From: an uncultured Clostridia bacterium | GTDB taxonomy: Bacteria > Bacillota > Clostridia > Oscillospirales > Ruminococcaceae | Assembly: GCA_946056455.1 (NCBI GenBank) | Contig: CAMGJS010000070.1 | Span: 1 to 5,919, forward strand | DNA: 5,919 nucleotides | Reading direction: 5' to 3' | Shown here: in pieces, positions 1 to 5,852 of the stretch | How positions within the stretch are numbered: the stretch's first letter is position 1 | Layout of the letters: each line of letters opens with the position of its first letter | The notes under the pieces: generated by a model | What the model saw: only the letters and a program-made list of their open reading frames with translations | Databases searched by the model: none | What the model was told of the DNA's origin: nothing | Translations under genes and position numbers: made by a program

Positions 1-78
1 CTTGCCGATACCGCGGGTGGAGCCGGTGATGATTGCGACCTTACCGGTCAGGTCATAGGTGGGAAGATTGAAAGCCAT
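1..78 (-). CDS. Short-chain dehydrogenase/reductase, N-terminal fragment (left edge)
   Basis: Reading the minus strand from an ATG at 78 gives 26 codons, open at the window edge: [14 protein letters not shown] followed by [12 protein letters not shown]. The pattern of a short N-terminal arm, then a beta strand (KVAIITG), then TGxxxGIG is the NAD(P)-binding Rossmann start of the SDR family (FabG-like oxidoreductases). Only the cofactor-binding turn is visible, so the substrate cannot be named. About 56% of the bases are G or C, and most codons end in C (ATC, ACC, GGC, TCC), unlike the adjoining operon. No ribosome binding site precedes the ATG; the bases upstream are fusA coding sequence in another frame. 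The fragment was probably placed here by an assembly or library join and may come from another locus or organism. The SDR call is fairly secure; its native position is not. Confidence 0.72.
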   Translation of the reverse strand, partial: MAFNLPTYDLTGKVAIITGSTRGIGK

Positions 79-1300
79 GGATAACGGGGTCAGCAAATTC
101 CATGGATTCAAGGATTACAGGGTGCTTGGGGTCACAAAGTGTGTCGCCTGTTGTAGTATTCTTCAAACCAACGGCAGCGTAGATATCACCTGCGTAGCAT
201 GTTTCGATATCTGTTCTGTGGTTAGCGTGCATCTGAAGAATACGACCAAATCTTTCGTTAGAGTCCTTATTTGCGTTAAGAACTGTAGAACCTGCGTTGA
301 TTGTTCCCGAATATACGCGGAAGAACGCAAGCTTTCCTACGAACGGGTCAGTTGCAATCTTGAATGCAAGAGCCGCAAAAGGTTCGTCATCGGAAGAAGG
401 TCTTGTTGTTTCTTCTCCTGTTTCGGGGTTAATGCCCTTGATATCTTCGATATCGGTAGGTGCGGGCATATAGTCGATGATAGCGTCAAGAAGCTTCTGA
501 ACACCCTTGTTCTTGTAAGATGTTCCGCAGGTTACGGGAACCATCTTGTTTGCAATGGTGGACTTTCTGATGCACTTCTTGATTTCTTCTATGGTAAGCT
601 CTTCGCCTGCGAAGAACTTTTCCATAAGAGCGTCATCCTGCTCTGCCACATGCTCAATAAGAGCGTCGTGGTATTCCTGAGCCTTTTCCTTCATATCATC
701 GGGAATTTCTTCCACTCTGATATCTTTTCCAAGGTCGTCATAATAAACATAAGCCTTCATCTCAACAAGGTCAATAATTCCCTTGAAGGTGTCTTCCGAG
801 CCTATCGGAAGCTGAATCGGAACTGCGTTTGCGTGAAGTCTTGTATGCATCATGTCAACAACTCGATAGAAGTCAGCACCCATAATGTCCATCTTATTTA
901 CATAAGCCATACGGGGAACATGATACTTATCAGCCTGACGCCAAACTGTTTCCGACTGAGGTTCAACACCGCCCTTAGCGCAGAGAACTGTTACAGAACC
1001 GTCGAGTACACGAAGTGAACGCTCAACCTCAACTGTAAAGTCAACGTGGCCGGGAGTGTCGATTATGTTGATTCTATGGCCTGCCCAGTAGCAAGTTGTA
1101 GCAGCGGAAGTGATAGTGATACCTCTTTCCTGCTCCTGCTCCATCCAGTCCATTGTCGCAGCACCCTCGTGAGTTTCGCCAATCTTATGATTAACGCCTG
1201 TGTAGAACAGGATACGCTCGGTCGTGGTTGTTTTACCTGCGTCAATGTGAGCCATTATACCAACATTTCTGGTCATTTCCAGTGAACAATCTCTTGGCAT
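53..1300 (-). CDS. fusA: Elongation factor G, 5' part, broken at the left edge
   Basis: EF-G is the ribosomal translocase GTPase of the cytoplasm. The start ATG at 1300 follows AAGGAGGA by about 4-5 nt, and the N-terminus [25 protein letters not shown] is the usual EF-G start. The GTPase motifs are all present: P-loop AHIDAGKTT (residues 17-25), switch RGITI (59-63), DTPGH (81-85), NKMD (135-138) and the GTS/KNKG region (259-266). Domain II follows (about 290-400), ending [18 protein letters not shown] identity is lost after PVIH (residue about 408), where family members continue with something like VAIEPKTK. Here seven unrelated residues (GFQSSHL) and a chance stop at 53-55 follow. Domains III-V, about 280 residues, are missing. 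It is the third gene of the str operon, 30 nt after rpsG. Identity is certain; the truncation is probably a chimeric join and not a real mutation, because fusA is essential. Confidence 0.95.
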   Translation of the reverse strand: MPRDCSLEMTRNVGIMAHIDAGKTTTTERILFYTGVNHKIGETHEGAATMDWMEQEQERGITITSAATTCYWAGHRINIIDTPGHVDFTVEVERSLRVLDGSVTVLCAKGGVEPQSETVWRQADKYHVPRMAYVNKMDIMGADFYRVVDMMHTRLHANAVPIQLPIGSEDTFKGIIDLVEMKAYVYYDDLGKDIRVEEIPDDMKEKAQEYHDALIEHVAEQDDALMEKFFAGEELTIEEIKKCIRKSTIANKMVPVTCGTSYKNKGVQKLLDAIIDYMPAPTDIEDIKGINPETGEETTRPSSDDEPFAALAFKIATDPFVGKLAFFRVYSGTINAGSTVLNANKDSNERFGRILQMHANHRTDIETCYAGDIYAAVGLKNTTTGDTLCDPKHPVILESMEFADPVIHGFQSSHL

Positions 1301-1330
1301 AATATCCTCCTTGTTATACTACTGAACAAA

Positions 1331-1801
1331 TCACCAACGGAAATGTGCAAAAGCCTTATTAGCTTCAGCCATTTTGTGTGTATCGTCACGCTTTTTGCAA
1401 GCGCCGCCCATACCGTTGAGTGCGTCCATAATTTCTCCTGCAAGTCTTTCCTTCATTGTCTTTTCGTTTCTTGCTCTTGAATATGTTGTAAGCCATCTGA
1501 GTCCCAATGTCTGGCGTCTTTCGGGACGAACCTCCATAGGAACCTGATATGTCGCACCACCTACACGGCGAGCCTTAACTTCGAGAACGGGCATAATATT
1601 TTCCATTGCCTGTTCAAACGCTTCGAGAGCGTCTTTACCGGTTTTTTCTGCTACGATTTCGAATGCACCGTAAACAATCTTCTGAGCTACACCCTTCTTA
1701 CCGTCAAGCATAACATTGTTGATAAGACGAGTAACGAGCTTTGAGTTGTATACAGGGTCCTGCAAAACATCACGCTTTGCAACATTACCTCTTCTTGGCA
1801 T
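1331..1801 (-). CDS. rpsG: 30S ribosomal protein S7
   Basis: Encodes 156 residues, the normal bacterial S7 length, starting [12 protein letters not shown] and ending AFAHFRW. S7 nucleates assembly of the head of the small subunit by binding the 3' domain of 16S rRNA and lies at the mRNA exit. Family landmarks are [19 protein letters not shown] (here [15 protein letters not shown]), [31 protein letters not shown] and LRWL. An ATG six codons further upstream is rejected because it overlaps the Shine-Dalgarno sequence AAGGAGGG (1809-1816), which sits 7 nt before the ATG at 1801. The gene lies between rpsL (184 nt away) and fusA (30 nt away) in standard str operon order. Nothing is odd in the protein. 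Confidence 0.98.
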   Translation of the reverse strand: MPRRGNVAKRDVLQDPVYNSKLVTRLINNVMLDGKKGVAQKIVYGAFEIVAEKTGKDALEAFEQAMENIMPVLEVKARRVGGATYQVPMEVRPERRQTLGLRWLTTYSRARNEKTMKERLAGEIMDALNGMGGACKKRDDTHKMAEANKAFAHFRW

Positions 1802-1985
1802 TCCGCTTCCCTCCTTCATATAATGATATCATAGGTACTCGTTTCATCCGCATATTTTATATACGGAAAACCCGTCGACCAATGCAGAGGCGCCTGTATA
1901 CATTATAATATATATACAGATACTCCACATAAATCGTGGTATCGAGATTACTATAAAATGGTTTGCAAAAGTCTTACGAAGAATA
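1802..1985 (-). promoter_or_regulatory. rpsL-rpsG spacer with two hairpins, possible S7 control region
   Basis: This 184-nt transcribed gap is long for two adjacent ribosomal protein genes and contains no credible gene. Two inverted repeats are visible. One has 7-bp arms CTGTATA (1894-1900) and TATACAG (1913-1919) around a 12-nt AT-rich loop. The other, CCGCATA (1848-1854) with TATACGG (1860-1866), has one G-U pair and a 5-nt loop. Neither is followed by a T run in the direction of transcription, so they do not look like terminators. In E. coli the rpsL-rpsG spacer binds S7 for translational feedback, so a similar role is possible here. That is inference from position only. The rpsG ribosome binding site is at the proximal end. 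A TATAAT string near 1902-1907 lacks a convincing -35 box. Confidence 0.4.
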
Positions 1986-2411
1986 TTACTTCGCTGCTCC
2001 TGCCTTCGGTCTCTTTGCACCGTACTTTGAACGAGCCTGCATTCTCTTTGCAACACCCTGTGCGTCAAGAGTACCACGGATGATGTGGTAACGAACACCG
2101 GGGAGGTCCTTAACTCTTCCGCCTCTGATAAGAACAACAGAGTGTTCCTGCAGGTTGTGTCCTATTCCGGGAATGTAAGCTGTTACTTCAGAACCGTTTG
2201 TAAGTCTTACTCTGGCGATTTTTCTCATAGCTGAGTTAGGCTTCTTAGGTGTAGCTGTTCTTACTGCTGTGCAAACACCACGCTTCTGAGGTGAAGTCTG
2301 CTCGATAGCTACCTTCTTCTTGGCATTGTAACCTTTGAGAAGTGCGGGAGCTGTCGATTTCTTTTCGATAACATCTCTTCCCTTGCGAACTAACTGGTTA
2401 AAGGTTGGCAT
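1986..2411 (-). CDS. rpsL: 30S ribosomal protein S12
   Basis: Encodes 141 residues starting [14 protein letters not shown]12 sits at the decoding centre of the small subunit and helps control accuracy. Landmarks are [11 protein letters not shown] (40-50), [11 protein letters not shown] (54-64), [26 protein letters not shown] (84-109) and the basic tail [11 protein letters not shown]. Compared with the 124-residue E. coli protein there are about 13 extra residues between residues 10 and 40 ([20 protein letters not shown]), the Firmicute form. Lysines at the positions tied to streptomycin resistance (K56 and K101 here) are wild type. The start at 2411 follows AAAGGAG by 9 nt; an in-frame ATG 26 codons upstream lies before that ribosome binding site and is rejected. 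It is the first gene of the operon. No rpoC or L7Ae-type gene precedes it, and transcription starts from its own promoter. Confidence 0.98.
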   Translation of the reverse strand: MPTFNQLVRKGRDVIEKKSTAPALLKGYNAKKKVAIEQTSPQKRGVCTAVRTATPKKPNSAMRKIARVRLTNGSEVTAYIPGIGHNLQEHSVVLIRGGRVKDLPGVRYHIIRGTLDAQGVAKRMQARSKYGAKRPKAGAAK

Positions 2412-2459
2412 TATATCGATCTCCTTTCTTGAAAAATTCTGCTGTGAAAATACATAAAT

Positions 2460-2478
2460 TAAGGCATAGCTTGCCCTA
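2460..2478 (-). other. Small hairpin in the rpsL leader
   Basis: In the predicted 5' untranslated region of rpsL, TAAGGCA (2460-2466) and TGCCCTA (2472-2478) can form a stem of about 7 bp with one G-U pair and a 5-nt loop. It lies about 50 nt before the rpsL start and about 12 nt downstream of the predicted transcription start. It has no T run, so it is not a terminator. A role in message stability or control is possible, but nothing in the sequence shows it. Confidence 0.35.
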
Positions 2479-2497
2479 TATATAATCACGCTAGATT

Positions 2498-2526
2498 ATT
2501 GTACTATAATATTTTTGCAATGTCAA
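2498..2526 (-). promoter_or_regulatory. Promoter of the str operon (rpsL-rpsG-fusA)
   Basis: On the minus strand, TTGACA (2521-2526, perfect -35 box) is followed by exactly 17 nt and TACAAT (2498-2503, five of six matches to the -10 box). Transcription should begin near 2491, giving a leader of about 80 nt. The bases just upstream of the -35 box (about 2528-2544, reading AAAATTTTG then TATAAAA on the minus strand) are alternating A and T tracts like an UP element, as expected for a strongly expressed ribosomal protein operon. The boxes are read directly; activity is inferred. Confidence 0.85.
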
Positions 2527-2671
2527 GCGTTTTATACAAAATTTTGCGCCTTATTTGTTACAATATGCAAAAAAACATATATTTTATTCTATCATTTGTG
2601 TGAATTGACAATCCGAGGAAAAAACAAAGGTTAATATTTTTCAATAAATGCTATTGTTCACAATTTATTCA

Positions 2672-2700
2672 TTGACAAAGAGCATATTTAATGATATAAC
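2672..2700 (+). promoter_or_regulatory. Promoter of the metal-efflux operon
   Basis: TTGACA (2672-2677) is followed by 17 nt and TATAAC (2695-2700). A TG at 2692-2693 one base before the -10 box makes it an extended -10 promoter. Transcription should begin near 2707, inside the operator that follows, so bound repressor would block initiation. The leader to the regulator gene start at 2739 would be only about 30 nt. Confidence 0.83.
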
Positions 2701-2702
2701 AA

Positions 2703-2726
2703 ATATGTGAACAAATGCTCATATAT
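2703..2726 (+). promoter_or_regulatory. ArsR/SmtB-type operator (12-2-12-like inverted repeat)
   Basis: A 24-bp imperfect palindrome with ATATGTGA on the left and TCATATAT on the right; nine of twelve positions per half are symmetric. Its core fits TGAnCAnnTGnTCA, the shape of operators bound by SmtB, CzrA and CadC relatives. It starts 3 nt after the -10 box, covers the predicted transcription start and ends just before the ribosome binding site of the regulator gene. That is the usual position for autorepression by this family. Binding is inferred from pattern and position. Confidence 0.75.
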
Positions 2727-2738
2727 TGAGGTGATAGT

Positions 2739-3104
2739 ATGGAAAACAAAAATGAAGTTATCGAAAAATGCGATTATATTCACGCTCACGAGGATATTAT
2801 AAAAAAGGTCGAGGAGCTTATGCCCGACGAAGAGCTTTTATATGATTTGTCAGAGCTTTTCAAGGTTTTCGGTGATTCGACAAGGATAAGAATGTTATAT
2901 GTTCTTTCGGAGTCGGAAATGTGCGTTTGCGACCTTGCGACAATTCTTGGAATGACGCAGTCGGCAATTTCTCATCAGCTGAGAGCGTTGAAACAAAGCA
3001 AGCTCGTCAAATGCAGACGGGACGGCAAGTCGGTCTTTTATTCTCTTGCCGACAGTCATGTAAAAACAATTTTAGAGCAAGGTCTTGAACATATAGAGGA
3101 ATGA
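2739..3104 (+). CDS. ArsR/SmtB-family metal-sensing transcriptional repressor
   Basis: A 121-residue winged-helix protein, the usual size for the family. It represses its own operon and leaves the DNA when metal binds. The core LSELFKVFGDSTRIRMLYVL (37-56) leads into the recognition helix-turn-helix DLATILGMTQSAISHQLRALKQSKLV (65-90) and a wing CRRDGKSVFYSL (92-103). Two metal sites can be read. The alpha3N site is C62 and C64 (ECVCDL-like, here MCVCDL) with N-terminal C11, H15 and H17. The alpha5 site is D105, H107, H118 and E121, with exactly the spacing of the SmtB zinc ligands (104, 106, 117, 120). This suggests Zn, Cd or Pb sensing and resembles CadC, ZiaR and SmtB more than arsenic-specific ArsR. 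GAGGTGA (2728-2734) lies 4 nt before the ATG. The methyltransferase gene starts 10 nt downstream. Family is certain; the metal is inferred. Confidence 0.95.
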   Translation: MENKNEVIEKCDYIHAHEDIIKKVEELMPDEELLYDLSELFKVFGDSTRIRMLYVLSESEMCVCDLATILGMTQSAISHQLRALKQSKLVKCRRDGKSVFYSLADSHVKTILEQGLEHIEE

Positions 3105-3114
3105 GGTTTTTGAT

Positions 3115-3723
3115 ATGGGATACTGGGATAAGATTTCGGGAATATACGATTTTGCGGAGCTTTTTAACAGAAAGGCATATTCGGGAATGATAGCCTATGT
3201 TGAAAGGCTTGTGCCGAAAAATTCAAAGGTGCTTGACTGCGCCGCAGGAACAGGCGAGCTTTCAATAGCCGCCTCCAAAAATGCAGAGAGCGTTATTTCA
3301 ACGGATATGTCCTCGGCTATGCTTGAAGTGGCTGAGAAAAAGTGTTTAAGAAAGCATATTGACAATGTGTTTTTTGACGAGCGCAACATTTTTCACCTTG
3401 ACGATACCGATGAAAGCTATGATGTTGTCATTGCGGGAAATGTCCTTCACCTGATAAAGTCGCCAGAAAAGGCTGTCAAGGAGCTTGCAAGGGTAACAAA
3501 AAAAGGCGGACGACTTATTCTTCCCACATTTCTTGTTGACGAAAATTCTCCTGCGATAAGGCTTTATAAGCTTTTCGGATACAGACAGGAAACAAGCTTT
3601 ACCGCAGAAAGCTATCTTGAAATGCTTGAAAATTGCGAGATAGGCGACATTCACCTTAAAGTGATTGACGGGCTTGTTCCCGTTGCATTCGCCGTTATAA
3701 ACAAAAAGAAAGAGGTTTTATGA
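3115..3723 (+). CDS. Class I SAM-dependent methyltransferase in a metal operon
   Basis: Encodes 202 residues, soluble, with no signal peptide or membrane segment. The N-terminus GYWDKISGIYD resembles UbiE/MenG-type enzymes. Motif I is KVLDCAAGTGELS (38-50, SAM-binding glycine loop), the acidic end of strand 2 is STDMS (62-66), and the post-I region is SYDVVIAGNVLHLI (101-114). Motif III is VTKKGGRLILPTF (127-139). The fold and cofactor are clear; the substrate is not. Its cysteines (C42, C77, C174) do not form the set of ArsM arsenite methyltransferases, and the protein is shorter. GAGG (3103-3106) overlaps the regulator's stop codon and lies 8 nt before the ATG. Its own stop is 1 nt before the HMA gene, so it is cotranscribed and probably translationally coupled to the efflux genes. 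Metal-dependent expression is therefore expected, but the role is unknown: small-molecule thiol, quinone, lipid and metal species are all open. Confidence 0.88.
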   Translation: MGYWDKISGIYDFAELFNRKAYSGMIAYVERLVPKNSKVLDCAAGTGELSIAASKNAESVISTDMSSAMLEVAEKKCLRKHIDNVFFDERNIFHLDDTDESYDVVIAGNVLHLIKSPEKAVKELARVTKKGGRLILPTFLVDENSPAIRLYKLFGYRQETSFTAESYLEMLENCEIGDIHLKVIDGLVPVAFAVINKKKEVL

Positions 3724-3724
3724 T

Positions 3725-3943
3725 ATGAAAAAGGTATATAAACTTGAAAATCTTGACTGTGCAAACTGTGCCGCTAAAATGGAAGAGGCAATTCAGAAAA
3801 TAGACGGTGTGACAAGTGCGAATGTAAGCTTTATGCGCCAAAGGCTTACAATAGAAGCAGATGAAGAAATCTTTGAAGATGTTATTGCAAAGGCTCAGAA
3901 GGCTTGCAAGAAGATTGAGCCCGATTGCACTATCTGCGTTTAG
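3725..3943 (+). CDS. Free-standing heavy-metal-associated (HMA) protein
   Basis: Encodes 72 residues, one ferredoxin-like HMA domain. The metal loop is LDCANCAAKMEEAI (10-23) with C12 and C15, the CxxC pair that binds soft metal ions. The DCANCA form is typical of HMA domains of Zn/Cd/Pb pumps, compared with the MxCxxC form of copper chaperones. VTSANVSFMRQRLTIEA (29-45) is the expected following strand. The C-terminus is unusual: it ends PDCTICV, adding a second CxxC (C68, C71) and a further C61. The downstream ATPase lacks an N-terminal HMA domain, so this protein appears to be that domain encoded separately and may act as its metallochaperone or regulatory subunit. GAGG (3712-3715), inside the end of the methyltransferase gene, precedes the ATG by 9 nt. 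The ATPase gene starts 9 nt after the stop. Confidence 0.93.
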   Translation: MKKVYKLENLDCANCAAKMEEAIQKIDGVTSANVSFMRQRLTIEADEEIFEDVIAKAQKACKKIEPDCTICV

Positions 3944-3947
3944 GTGA
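3942..3947 (+). promoter_or_regulatory. Ribosome binding site that fixes the ATPase start
   Basis: AGGTGA overlaps the stop codon of the HMA gene and lies 5 nt before ATG 3953. A GTG three codons upstream (3944) is in frame but falls inside this site, so ATG 3953 is preferred. Because the site overlaps the preceding stop codon, the two genes are likely translationally coupled. Confidence 0.7.
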
Positions 3948-3952
3948 GCGTT

Positions 3953-5812
3953 ATGAATAAAAAACAAAAAAGAAATCTTATAAGAATAATCGTCAGCGGA
4001 GTATTGCTCGTCGGAATATCTATTATATTTAAAATGTTTCCGACAAATTTATTTGTTTTGAAATTAGCCGTATATATTCTGCCTTATGCTGTTATAGGAT
4101 ATGACATTCTCTATAAGGCTGTAAGAAATATCTTTCACGGTCAGATTTTTGACGAAAACTTTTTGATGTCAATAGCTACCGTCGGAGCGTTTATCTTAGG
4201 TGAATACCCCGAAGCTGTCGCTGTAATGCTTTTCTATCAGGTCGGAGAGTTGTTTCAGAGCTGTGCTGTTGAAAGGTCGAGAAAATCAATATCAGACCTT
4301 ATGGATATATGTCCCGATTATGCTAATGTCGAGCGTGACGGAAATATAGAAGAGGTTTTGCCCGAAGAGGTCGCAGAGGGTGAAACGATAGTCATAAAGC
4401 CGGGTGAAAAAATCCCGATTGACTCGGTTGTAACAGAGGGTTCATCGGAGATAAACACATCTGCTTTAACGGGAGAATCGTTGCCGAGAGAGGTCAATAT
4501 CGGGGACAATCTTATAAGCGGATGTATCAACGGAAGAGGTCTTTTAAAGGCAAAAACCACAAAGACATACGACAACTCGACTGTTGCAAAGATACTCGAC
4601 CTTGTTGAAAATTCATCGTTACGAAAAGCAAAGTCCGAGAACTTTATAACAAAGTTTGCAAAATACTACACTCCTGCGGTAATAGGACTTGCTGTTCTTA
4701 TCGCAGTTATCCCTCCCCTGCTCTTTCACGGAGAATGGAGCAAATGGATTGAGCAGGCACTTATAATGCTTGTTATTTCCTGCCCGTGCGCTCTTGTTAT
4801 TTCTGTTCCGTTAAGCTTTTTTGGCGGAATAGGCGGAGGTTCAAAAAAAGGTATTCTCATAAAAGGAAGTACCTGCATAGAGGCTCTTTCAAAGGCGGAA
4901 ATAGCCGTATTTGACAAAACGGGAACACTGACAAAAGGCAACTTCAAGGTGACGGCTGTTCACCCGAAAGAGTATTCGGAAGAAAAGCTTTTGGAATATG
5001 CCGCACTTGCAGAAAGCTTTTCGGACCACCCCGTTTCCATTTCACTCAAAGAAGCCGCTAAACAAAATCTTGACAGCGGCAGAGTAACGGAGAACGAAGA
5101 AATCGCAGGTCACGGAGTAATATCGAAAATTGACGGAAAGACAGTTGCTGTCGGCAACGGCAGACTAATGGGCAAAGTAGGAGCCGAGTGGCACGAATGT
5201 CACAAAACGGGAACTGTTATCCACATTGCTATTGACGGAATATATGCAGGTCATATAATTATATCCGACGAGATAAAAAAAGAAACAAAGCCTGCGTTAA
5301 AGGCTCTTTCTGACTTGGGAATAAAGCGGAAAATTATGCTGACGGGCGACAAAAAATCGGTTGCCGAAAGCGTTTCAAAAGAACTTGACATAAGCGAATT
5401 CTATTCTGAGCTTTTGCCTGCCGACAAGGTTTCCAATGTCGAAAAGCTGATGAAAGAAAAAGCTGTCGGAAAGTCGCTTTTATTTGTCGGTGACGGAATA
5501 AACGACGCACCTGTTCTCACTCTTGCCGACATAGGAATAGCTATGGGAGCGTTAGGCTCGGACGCGGCAATAGAGGCGGCAGATGTTGTTATTACTGACG
5601 ACAACCCCGAAAAAATCGCTATTGCAGTAAAGCTTTCAAAAAAGACTATGCAGATAGTGAAGCAGAATATCGTTTTTGCTCTTGCGGTTAAAATAATAAT
5701 TATGCTTTTAGGCATTTTGGGAATAGCGAATATGTGGCTTGCAGTGTTTGCAGATGTGGGAGTATCGGTCATTGCGATACTCAATGCAATAAGGTGTTCA
5801 AAGGTTGAATAG
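3953..5812 (+). CDS. cadA: P1B-2-type heavy-metal efflux ATPase (Zn/Cd/Pb)
   Basis: Encodes 619 residues, a membrane pump that exports divalent soft metals using ATP, of the CadA/ZntA type. Positions count from ATG 3953. Two leading membrane helices (about 8-27 and 33-52) precede the P-type core. Helices 3 and 4 span about 68-83 and 86-103, the latter ending in GE (98-99). The actuator motif is TGES (173-176). Helix 6 carries SCPCAL with C277 and C279. The phosphorylation site is DKTGT (D321). HP (359-360), TGDK (464-467) and GDGINDAP (514-521) complete the ATP-binding and hinge motifs. Near the end, K580 in ALAVK and D601 in WLAVFADVGVSV are the helix 7 and 8 residues that mark Zn/Cd/Pb pumps and separate them from copper pumps. 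There is no N-terminal HMA domain; one is encoded by the gene just upstream. The terminator follows within 10 nt. Family and subgroup are secure; the exact metal is not. Confidence 0.96.
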   Translation: MNKKQKRNLIRIIVSGVLLVGISIIFKMFPTNLFVLKLAVYILPYAVIGYDILYKAVRNIFHGQIFDENFLMSIATVGAFILGEYPEAVAVMLFYQVGELFQSCAVERSRKSISDLMDICPDYANVERDGNIEEVLPEEVAEGETIVIKPGEKIPIDSVVTEGSSEINTSALTGESLPREVNIGDNLISGCINGRGLLKAKTTKTYDNSTVAKILDLVENSSLRKAKSENFITKFAKYYTPAVIGLAVLIAVIPPLLFHGEWSKWIEQALIMLVISCPCALVISVPLSFFGGIGGGSKKGILIKGSTCIEALSKAEIAVFDKTGTLTKGNFKVTAVHPKEYSEEKLLEYAALAESFSDHPVSISLKEAAKQNLDSGRVTENEEIAGHGVISKIDGKTVAVGNGRLMGKVGAEWHECHKTGTVIHIAIDGIYAGHIIISDEIKKETKPALKALSDLGIKRKIMLTGDKKSVAESVSKELDISEFYSELLPADKVSNVEKLMKEKAVGKSLLFVGDGINDAPVLTLADIGIAMGALGSDAAIEAADVVITDDNPEKIAIAVKLSKKTMQIVKQNIVFALAVKIIIMLLGILGIANMWLAVFADVGVSVIAILNAIRCSKVE

Positions 5813-5816
5813 ATAT

Positions 5817-5852
5817 AAAAAGTGCCGAGGGAATTCCCTCGGCACATTTTTT
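5817..5852 (+). terminator. Rho-independent terminator, likely bidirectional
   Basis: GTGCCGAGGG (5822-5831) and CCCTCGGCAC (5836-5845) form a perfect 10-bp stem around AATT. The 24-bp block is a complete palindrome. Six T residues (5847-5852) follow on the plus strand, and five A residues (5817-5821) precede it, giving a T run on the minus strand as well. It ends the metal operon just after its stop codon and can also end the convergent folC-like gene, whose stop codon at 5851-5853 overlaps the T run. Confidence 0.95.

Noticed and set aside
59..1018. A 319-codon open frame on the plus strand opposite fusA
   Set aside because: It is fully antisense to a clear EF-G coding region, is rich in cysteine and serine, lacks a ribosome binding site and resembles no family I know. 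It is a codon-bias shadow.
1844..2137. A 97-codon minus-strand frame across the end of rpsL and the spacer
   Set aside because: It overlaps rpsL in another frame, has no Shine-Dalgarno sequence and shows no family pattern; half of it is the structured spacer.
1986..2411. Streptomycin-resistance substitution in S12
   Set aside because: K56 and K101, equivalent to the lysines usually changed in resistant strains, are wild type.
2605..2640. Another TTGACA at 2605-2610 as a second promoter for the metal operon
   Set aside because: No good -10 box lies 16-18 nt downstream; TTAATA comes only after 20 nt. The promoter at 2672-2700 is much better and has the operator beside it.
3115..3723. Arsenite methyltransferase (ArsM) identity for the methyltransferase
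   Set aside because: The conserved ArsM cysteine set is not evident, the protein is shorter than usual ArsM, and the neighbouring pump and sensor are of the Zn/Cd/Pb type with no arsenic genes.
3944..3952. GTG at 3944 as the start of the ATPase gene
   Set aside because: It lies within the AGGTGA ribosome binding site, while ATG 3953 is correctly spaced behind it.
5401..5847. A 148-codon minus-strand frame opposite the end of the ATPase gene
   Set aside because: It is antisense to the strongly conserved GDGINDAP and helix 7-8 region and crosses the terminator stem; it is a shadow frame.
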